DNA from: Salticus scenicus
Taxonomy: Eukaryota > Arthropoda > Arachnida > Araneae > Salticidae
Direction of reading: 5' to 3'
Length of the DNA: 64,000 bases
Assembly (NCBI GenBank): GCA_963930645.1
Contig: OZ005650.1
Span: forward strand, 59,213,218 to 59,277,217
Below the pieces are notes generated by a model that was not told the DNA's origin, did no database searches, and worked only from the letters and a program-made list of their open reading frames with translations. Positions 56,284-64,000 of this stretch are shown here, in pieces; position 1 is the stretch's first letter, and the number at the start of each line of letters is the position of its first letter. The translations under genes and the position numbers were made by a program.

Positions 56284-56607
56284 ATATATTTCATCACATG
56301 TTTAAGATTTTTATAATCTAATTACACTATTTGATGATTATTGGGATATGTTAAGTTTCCTAAAGGTGTACTTGTGTTGGTTTGAAAATTTTGCACATTA
56401 TAAACAAAATAAATTATATATATATACACATATAAATTTCATAAGGGTTAATTGTACTATCTTTAGCGCCATCTTAAAATTTTAAAATGTGCCCAAATGA
56501 GATTTATCAACACACGAAGTACAATTGAATTAAAAAAGTTTATATATATACTATACACTCAGTGAGACTTTTATATATAATTTATGTTCTTTATTGTGAA
56601 ATACTTA
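56284..56607. other. AT-rich sequence, nothing recognised
   Basis: Short TA runs only. Confidence 0.4.
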
Positions 56608-56788
56608 AGTCGAACCCCGTTAACGTGAACACTGTTAACATGAATTACTTTTAACATGAACTGTTTCCACAATCTCTGTCAAAAGGAAAAATAGTTTAGT
56701 TATATGAAAATTATACTGGTAGTATAAACTACTGATAACATGGAACATTTTTTATCCCCTGTAGATTTACGTTAACGAGGTTTCACTG
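56608..56788. mobile_element. pogo/Tigger-like MITE, about 181 bp
   Basis: The right end, read on the minus strand, is CAGTGAAACCTCGTTAACGT, directly followed outside by TA (56789-56790). The left end reads AGTCGAACCCCGTTAACGTG after TA (56606-56607). CAGT-AACCTCGTTAACG is the classical pogo/Tigger TIR pattern. Internally GAACACTGTTAACATGAA and further AACATGAA copies give short direct repeats. No transposase. Confidence 0.65.
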
Positions 56789-57002
56789 TATTTAATAAAA
56801 TATATATTAACTGTACTTACAAGGGAAATATGCATTAGTAAAATTCCTGTTGAAGCCAAGATTAACTTAAATTCAAGATCGAAAACGTAGGGTAGGGTTA
56901 AAAACTTTTGCGCAACATTTCGCAATGCGAGATAATATGAACCTAGAAGTTCTAGATGTTTCTATCAAAACGAACGAAATAAAATCGCATAGGCAGAAAG
57001 CA
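56789..57002. other. AT-rich spacer
   Basis: No supported feature. Confidence 0.4.
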
Positions 57003-57062
57003 TGGCGCCGTGATAAAGTGTTTCACACGGGACTAGAAGTTACTGTGTTCGATTTTCGGAAG
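57003..57062 (+). repeat. tRNA-like sequence (possible SINE head)
   Basis: TGGCGCCGTGATAAAGTG resembles a pol III A box and GTGTTCGATTTTCGG a B box, about 30 bp apart. It does not fold as a complete tRNA by eye, has no 3' acceptor match and continues into an AT-rich tail. A degraded SINE or tRNA relic is likely. Confidence 0.35.
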
Positions 57063-57680
57063 GTCTTTTATTTATTTTAAACTGAAATACATAATAAATT
57101 AATCTATTTATTTAAGAGAAAATATTTAAATATTTTACAATTTACTTTTTATAAAGTGTACCAATTCATGAAATATAAACCATGAATTAAAAATTTATAT
57201 TTATAATTTATAAAAATTAAATCATATTTGAAGTTTCATACATTGCTTCTAAGATTTAATGACTGTGAGAAGGAGTAGAAAATTGATAAAAGCACAAACA
57301 TTTTTCCCAATAAGCACAATTCATATAAGAAATTTGATCGAAAATTATTGTACACGGACACACAAATCTTGTTCATCGTGAACACTGTTAAACATATGGC
57401 TTTTCGCAAAGATTATTAGTTTTGTAAAATGCATATTTGACCGGATTTAGAAATTTTTGAGATTAAACTACAATGTAAAACTTTTCTGTAGTAGATTACA
57501 ACAGAGTGTGCTGGTAAAGGTATTGCCTATTCACTGTGCTGTATTTTTATAATGCGCAGTAAAATAAATTTGCTGAAATTTTTGCTCACATGTGCTGTAC
57601 TTTTCACAGTATGTTTAAAAAAACACTTCCTGCAATTACTACACATGCGTGCAGGGAGTAATATTCGACACCCAAAGTTA
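57063..57680. other. AT-rich sequence, nothing recognised
   Basis: No supported gene or repeat end. Confidence 0.4.
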
Positions 57681-57681
57681 C

Positions 57682-57715
<34 letters not shown>

Positions 57716-57860
57716 CATTATTATTATTATTTACACATACAGTTTATTTTATTCATTTTTTCTTGCGGAGCACACGGTCTTGGATGGCACGGGATTCGAA
57801 CTCACAATCTCCTGTTCTAGCAGACCGCACATTGCCAATCGCGCAGTTGGGCTCACAATG
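57681..57860 (-). mobile_element. tRNA-derived SINE with (AAT)n tail
   Basis: On the minus strand it begins GAGCCCAACTGCGCGATTGG (A-box-like, GCGCGATTGGCAATGTGC), has a B box GAGTTCGAATCCCGTGCC at about 57786-57803, then a short body and an (AAT)n tail at 57681-57732. This head-body-simple-tail order is that of tRNA-derived SINEs. Two antisense frames across it are chance. Source tRNA not determined. Confidence 0.65.
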
Positions 57861-58215
57861 ACTTTTCTAATTTCAAGGTCAACATAAGCATTGGTTGGTT
57901 GATAAATCATTTCAAACGCACCCAAAGACTTCCGGAAATTTTTTTATACCGGTTTACAGCACAATGTGAAGTAACTAGTCTTCAATTATTTTTGCAGAAC
58001 TAGCTGTAAAAATATACAGCAACCTATGCTGTATTTATGTTAAAATAGTGCTTTTTTTTTACAGAATTTTTTTTACACTGTAATTATAAATTAGGGAAAT
58101 CCCTTCGAGAAAATTTGTCCCGACATTGCAAAATTCGACTGTTGATTAATAAAATATTTCAAATAGGAATTTTATGTAATGTCGAATACTTGAGCAACAG
58201 TGGTTGTCCATTAAG

Positions 58216-58256
<41 letters not shown>

Positions 58257-58456
58257 TGCATGAATAATAACTCAGTTAAAAGCAGACGATCAACAATTGC
58301 AATTCATCTCATCGTTACAAAGAACTCATTTAAAACTTACAAAAAACAAAAGCACAAATCGTTAACGAAATTGTATCTAAATGTAATGTAAAAATATCCA
58401 CCCTTCAGTTTTTCACTTATTTTAACGAAAACAAAACAAAACATATTTTCGGTTAG

Positions 58457-58487
<31 letters not shown>
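57861..58487. other. AT-rich sequence with T- and A-runs
   Basis: A T-run of about 37 bases at 58217-58254 and an A-run at 58463-58487. No gene. Confidence 0.5.
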
Positions 58488-58549
58488 GCGCACTGGGATT
58501 TAAACGCAACACTTTTACACGCTAGTCAAAAATCCTTAACAGTGCGCCA
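58488..58549 (-). repeat. tRNA-like sequence with paired ends
   Basis: On the minus strand GCGCACTG (58540-58547) pairs with CAGTGCGC (58488-58495), 8 bp, like an acceptor stem. Between them TTAAGGATTTTTGACTAGCG and GTTGCGTTTAAATCCC mimic A- and B-box positions (B box degenerate, TTTAAATCC). Directly after, the minus strand has a long T-run, a pol III-type stop. Too short and too degenerate to call a tRNA gene. Confidence 0.4.
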
Positions 58550-58963
58550 CAATTTCTTGCTCCTACTTGTGTTTTGTTGGTTTTCATAAAAACAGGTAAA
58601 TTTTGTAGGGTGTTCTAATCTTGACCCATAGGAGGGGTTATTATTGCAAAAATATTGCACACTACCTTTTGTTTTTGACCACACTCTTTAATTTAAGTTC
58701 GTTTGATTTCAATAAGGATTTTTCTGATTCATTATTCTCTTATTAGTTAAATTGCTTGTACGCATTTTAACTAACTAATAAATAAATAAATATATATATA
58801 TATATATATATATTCTTTAATTTTCTCTTTCTAAAATAAACAACAACAAAAAAAAAAATATTAAATATTTACAGTAGAAGCTAAATTAGAAGTTACATTA
58901 ATTGTGTTTAACCCACTACATTAACTCCGAGTTAATTGCTATTTTGTTCACTTTAACTTTTAT

Positions 58964-58999
<36 letters not shown>

Positions 59000-60936
59000 T
59001 TTCATAAGTTTAAATTCCTTATATTAATCTTTATACGTTGTATGCCGCGTGTAAATATATTAAAACATTTTTCGTTCGATTATTAATATATATATTGTGA
59101 AAATGCTAATTAAAAACCTTTACTTAGAATTTACAAGTTTAATTAAAAGATAACACATGTAACGTACTTTTAAATTTAATAATCCTAAAAATCTATGAGC
59201 GGAAGATGCCTAAAAACATACAAACTTCTGAAATACTAAATGTAATAAAGAGCATATTTACAATCTTAATATTAGAAATTAAATGAAATTTTTCGTTACT
59301 TATAATTTACTTCTTTTTAAGTATTCTGTTTATTATTAGGGATTATTCCCGACTTTCCTTTACATAACATATTTTTATTAATCTACATTAGAAAGGAAAT
59401 ACTTATCAGTTTAAATACTTCTACCGCGAAATAAGGTTTTTAATTAAAAATTGAAACTACCTATTCTCTTAAACTAATTAAGTTGCAACGGATCTTAAAG
59501 AAATATTTTTAAATAAATAAAGTGCAGAAAGTGAAATGGTATTTTGTATTAATATAAATAAACTTTTCTAATGACTTATAAAGAATTGCTAACAAAAAAT
59601 CTAATTGATTTTATTCTACAGTAGGATTGTCAGTCTGATACTGAGATAAGCCGAGGCAATTATTCTATTTCACTTATCTTATACACTGTATTCTGTTTCT
59701 CTTAGCTATTCATTATTTTAAACATAAAAATTGTTATAAATTTTAGATATAAATTTATTTCTTATTTAAAAATATTATTTATTAATTTCCAGTGCATAAT
59801 CGTACCCTTGAAACAAACGTTTTCCATATTTTCCATATAATTTATCACTTAAATAGACCTATATTTTATTATAAAAAAGTAAACAATAATTAACAATACT
59901 TTACTAAACTGGTACACCGTGTTAAAAAAAAAAAAAAAAAAAATGGGTTTTACGAGCAAAATGTTTTTTATGAGCATGTAACATAATTATTTACGGTCTA
60001 AACTTTTTTTAATTTTTTTTTTATGGTCTCTGTCTGGAATCTGCTGCCTGACTTTCCCCGTAATCTTACGGGATTTTTTTTTTTTTTTTTTTTTTTTTAC
60101 AGTGCACTGTGATCATCACCAAACTCTCTTCTTAATAACTCTAATGTATTATTAAGTGGAAAACTACGAAAAAACTAAAAGAAAGTTACATATATGCGCC
60201 GTCTATCAGATGGTATGCACCCAAATTGTTTTTTATGTTCACAACATATCATACTACTTTAACAAAACTTACGCATTTCATATAATAAAAATATTACCAG
60301 ATAATGTAACCGATTTCTTTTATATAACATTTTTATAGAATTTTATAGATTTTGCAGTGACCACAAAGCATTTAAAATTTCAGATCATGTGTGATATGTA
60401 TTTTTATTTTGTCTGAAAACAAATATAAAATATGATTCATCAAAAAAGATTGTTCGATTTTTTATTTATTTATTTATTTATTTATTCATTCATTTATTTA
60501 TTTTTTGCAAGAATATATTTAAATAACATGTTACAATCAACTTAAAAAAATGAAAAGGAAAATCACATTATAATAAGAAGAAAGAAATTGATTTTTTTTT
60601 TTTTTTTTTTTTTTTTACAATGAAATTTAAAACATACTAATTATATATTAAAGTATAGATCTACAACTAAACGTAAAGCGCAATTTGAGCAGAATTCCAT
60701 CATGTTTATGCATCTGAGCAATAATCTGTGTTTGAACTGTGGTGTGACCTTATATACAGCGATTGAATTTTTAATTACTAAAATACAGTTATTCAAAATC
60801 AAAAATCGTACATTTCACCAATCCTGCAGCATTCTGTAATAGAACTTACCTCTTACCATTTTCAACAAAAAATATACTCTAAGAATCCTGAGAAATTCAT
60901 GTTCATTTTAAAACGATTTAGGAAAATTCGACCATG
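58550..60936. other. AT-rich sequence with microsatellites
   Basis: (TA)n at about 58790-58812 and 58967-58994, A-run near 59924-59943, T-runs near 60076-60099 and 60594-60616, (TTTA)n at 60462-60502. No gene that I can support. Confidence 0.5.
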
Positions 60937-61165
60937 GGTTGGTTAATTGGTTGGTTGGTTCTTTGGGTTTTACGTCGCACTAGTGCTGAGCAATGGGCAA
61001 TTGCCGACGATCTGGGACTCATCCCTAAAGTGGTCTGGAGACATGACTTCACAATTTTGATCCTCCGCGGATGATATGGCTCCCCCGCTTCGGTGATGCC
61101 TAGAGGTATAATTTTGATTAGAACATGGAGGATATTGTCACCACGACATTCACAATGGGAGAAAA
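60937..61165 (+). repeat. Dispersed SINE-like repeat, copy 2
   Basis: Begins with a GGTTGGTTAATTGGTTGGTT run and GGGTTTTACGTCGCACTAGT, then GAGCAATGGGCAATTGCCGA and the blocks shared with 1054-1250. This copy retains the 5' part that copy 1 lacks. Family identity is supported by block order over about 150 bp; element class is unknown. Confidence 0.6.
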
Positions 61166-62450
61166 AAATACATAACCATAAATAATTATTTGTGTGTTTG
61201 AATACACAAAGGTTAGATTTGCATACCTAAATAAATTAACAATATTTAACTTGATTCAAATGCATGCTGAGTTATTTCGGCCATATGAAAAAGTTGTATA
61301 TGACTGCATCCTTTACATTTTTCAAAAACAAGCAATAATGTGTGTAACTTTATAAGAATTTTTATTAAGTCATAGAAAAAAAGCAATACTCCACGATTTC
61401 TATAAAATTTAAAAATATTAAACAATGCATTCATATTACTAAATTCGTTTATTTTTTTTATAAATATTATTTCTTCAATATTTCAATGATTTTAGATTAT
61501 CCATTTGGAGTATTTCAAAATAAACGTTGCTGTTTTCATATCCTGTGTTCTTATTTGTTTTAAGCAATTACTCTCTAAGCCCAAGGCACCAGCAATTTTG
61601 AATTGTACTTCCTTAGAGAGAAATTGAATGAAACTGCTTTATTAATATACTGATTTTACATTAAATGCATGTTAAAATTTATATTATTTGAAAATTATTT
61701 TGGTAAAAATAAAATTTCTTCGGTGTTTATCTAATTTAAAAATTTTATGTAAAATTTCTTAAATAAATACACCTATATTCCTTTTCAATTTCATAACAAT
61801 AAAATTTATGAGAAAATCTTTATTAATTTTAACTAATTATATAAACTCTTTTTTTTTTTTTTTTTTTTTTTCAGAAGTAAAGTGAAAAGAATTTTTAAGC
61901 AGCAGTTTTTGGAAATATCTTGGGAGATTAGATTAAATTTTCCATTTATTAATTAGTTTCTATCCAATTTACAGTAATTTAAATGTAAATCAAGAGACTG
62001 ATTTGTAACTGAATAGTTAATGCATTATTTGTGTCTTAAAAGAAGCTATTAGTTCCATACAAGTTATCATTTATTAAAGTAATTTCATTTTTGAATTTGA
62101 ATAGAAATAATGGAATAAATTATTTGAATATTTGCATAAAAACACTTTTTCAGCGTTGTAGTTTTAAATAAACAACTTACTGCATAGAACGTAATAAATA
62201 TCTCTCGCAGTATAGGTGTCATATTACATAGATATTCAAACACATAACCTGTGAAAATAATCTTAAACAGGGAATAAATATGCATGATACACTGATGGCC
62301 TGAATGCATTTTTTATTGCCAATAACAATATTGATATAAAAGCTGTTTTTTGTTTCTTTACTTAAAACTAGTAACACTACTTATAATCTTTAAAAAACTA
62401 TTCTTTGGAACATGGAAATAGTTGAAAATGAATGTTAACTGCATTTAAGA
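61166..62450. other. AT-rich sequence, nothing recognised
   Basis: T-run near 61850-61871. Open frames here are short and AT-biased. Confidence 0.5.
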
Positions 62451-62556
<106 letters not shown>

Positions 62557-62739
62557 ATTTGTATGTGTTTAAGTTAAATCACTAGTACTGTAACATTTGA
62601 AAATTTATTCGAGAAAATATTATTTTAAAACGCCTTATATGTTTTCACATATGCAAAATTTTTCAATTATTCGTTTTTACTATTATTCTTATAATTTCAT
62701 TTTCAATGTCACAATGATTGATTAAAAATAATCCTAATT

Positions 62740-63330
62740 ATGTAAATTTATACGAAATGCTGTTCTATACTGCCGCATTAAAATTGCAATAAAAGCAGGG
62801 TTTTTTTTTTCTTTCTTTCATTTTCCATTTTCTCATATTCTTCTGATAAAAGTAAAATTTCTATATTATTGCCTTTATTTATTACAGATTTATTGCAACT
62901 ATTCGTTTGTAATTTTTGGAAGAGATTTTTTTTTTTTAAACTATACTTATATTGAAAATTGTTACACCCAGCACCCCAAGGGCTGATTTCCATGTTTAGA
63001 ATAAGCTTAATTATTACAAATACTTTTTTTTTCTTTTTGACTATTCATCTTCTAAAAAAATTTTTTTTATTTTATAATGTCTGGATAAAAGTAATCTTAG
63101 CTATGGCTATTTATCCGAAAATTTGTCTTAAATTGTCAAAATAAAATTGAAAATAAAACGAGAACAGGGAAGTATCTAATGCGGATTAGTTTTTGATTTA
63201 GATTTGCCACAAAAAAAAAATGTAGAAAACAAGTAGAAAAACACAGACAGCAGAAACTTTTCTAAAAATGGTCAAATCTTACCCGGGATATCTCAAACGT
63301 GAACACAATTCCTTCAAAAATTATAAATTC
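62740..63330 (+). repeat. Family R, decayed copy
   Basis: Recognised by TAAATTTATACGAAATGCTG (compare ATTTATACAAAATTTTGTCC at 55.9 kb), CTATACTGCCGCATTAAAAT, and at the far end ACACAGACAGCAGAAACTTT, TCTAAAAATGGTCAAATC and ATCTCAAACGTGAACAC. Strongly diverged. Confidence 0.5.
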
Positions 63331-64000
63331 CGTCATAGAGTCGCCACTGCAGATTTGAGTCAGTGGTTGGCTTTTCTCTTTTGTATGAATAGATGAAGGG
63401 TTATGTGAGATCACGTTTTCCCACTTTCCACCTTCACTGGATTTCTAAAATTACAGAAACCAATTTTAACATATTTATAGTCCAATATTTTAAAACAAAA
63501 ATTGTACTTTTTTTTTTTTTTTTTTTTTTGAGATATGAATTTTTATGTGAAATCCATTTTTGATCTTGTTAAATCATGTTTTGTCCCCCTCCCTTTTCGG
63601 ACCGATTTCCTAATTAATGTTTAGTTGTTTATGTTTGTTATAAATAAAAGCAAGAATCTGGTGGATACTTTTATATATATATATTAAAAATTTCTTAAAG
63701 CAGGGTTTCACCACCTACTCCCCTTGGACTCCAATTTTGTAAATTTGCTTTTTTGTTGGTGTTTTCGTCCCACGATGATGAATTAGTCATATATATATAT
63801 ATAAATATATATATGTACGTGTATGCGTATGCGTCTTTTACCGTTTTCATACTTTAATTAATACACGTATTATGACTTCTAAACATAAATATTGAGTCAC
63901 GTATAACAAATGCTCCGTGTTATAAGAAGAATATATCTTTAGCGTAACAAATTTCTTTGTTACTCTTTCTGGTGACAATACATTAAAATAATATTATAGT
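63331..64000. other. AT-rich right edge
   Basis: T-run at about 63509-63529 and TA runs near 63673 and 63790-63815. No gene. Confidence 0.5.

Noticed and set aside
57003..57062. Functional tRNA gene
   Set aside because: No full cloverleaf or acceptor pairing seen; B box imperfect.

Overview
This is eukaryotic, AT-rich, intron- or intergenic-type DNA with no recognisable host gene on either strand. The density and kinds of mobile DNA (Tc1/mariner, piggyBac-like and pogo-like MITEs, Helitrons, tRNA-derived SINEs, a Penelope-like reverse transcriptase relic, long TA and AAT microsatellites) point to a repeat-rich animal genome, most likely an arthropod; I cannot fix the order, and an arachnid is only a guess. 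Almost all open frames here are shadows or relics of mobile elements.

Layout. 1-15.6 kb: local tandem duplications (about 300-350 bp periods), an inactivated Tc1-type transposon with both TIRs and TA target duplications (2091-3517) inserted at the end of a degenerate 180-bp tandem repeat, a copy of a dispersed 0.8-kb repeat ('family R', 4850-5640), a piggyBac-like MITE (6652-7311) with a palindromic MITE nested in it, a 27-bp minisatellite that reads as 9-residue repeats, and a TA-flanked 568-bp MITE (11533-12100).

15.6-37.9 kb: the dominant object, a head-to-tail array of one LTR retroelement on the minus strand: six 557-bp LTRs alternating with five internal regions of about 3.78 kb (period about 4338 bp). 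Each unit has a PBS next to one LTR, a polypurine tract next to the other, a broken Ty3/gypsy-type gag start, a Ser/Val/Asn-rich second frame and no visible pol, so it is a non-autonomous element. Every unit carries a GC-rich structured stretch holding three consecutive stem-loops with different stems but the same TCGCGACA box at a fixed distance from the closing stem. That repeated motif is the best candidate here for something undescribed.

37.9-48.8 kb: sparse sequence with a degenerate 400-bp tandem repeat, a Tc1 transposase fragment, a reverse transcriptase relic split by a (TA)n microsatellite, family R on the minus strand, and a second copy of the 11.5-kb MITE. 48.8-54.2 kb: two Helitron-like elements joined head-to-tail with an exact CTAG|TC junction and an A|T target; both are non-autonomous and packed with GC-rich palindromic modules and a 160-260 bp AT-rich repeat. 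54.2-64 kb: a LINE C-terminal relic, family R again, a pogo-like MITE, three tRNA-like or SINE sequences, and long microsatellites.

Nothing here works as a gene set; the window is a record of transposition, recombination between repeats, and repeat slippage.
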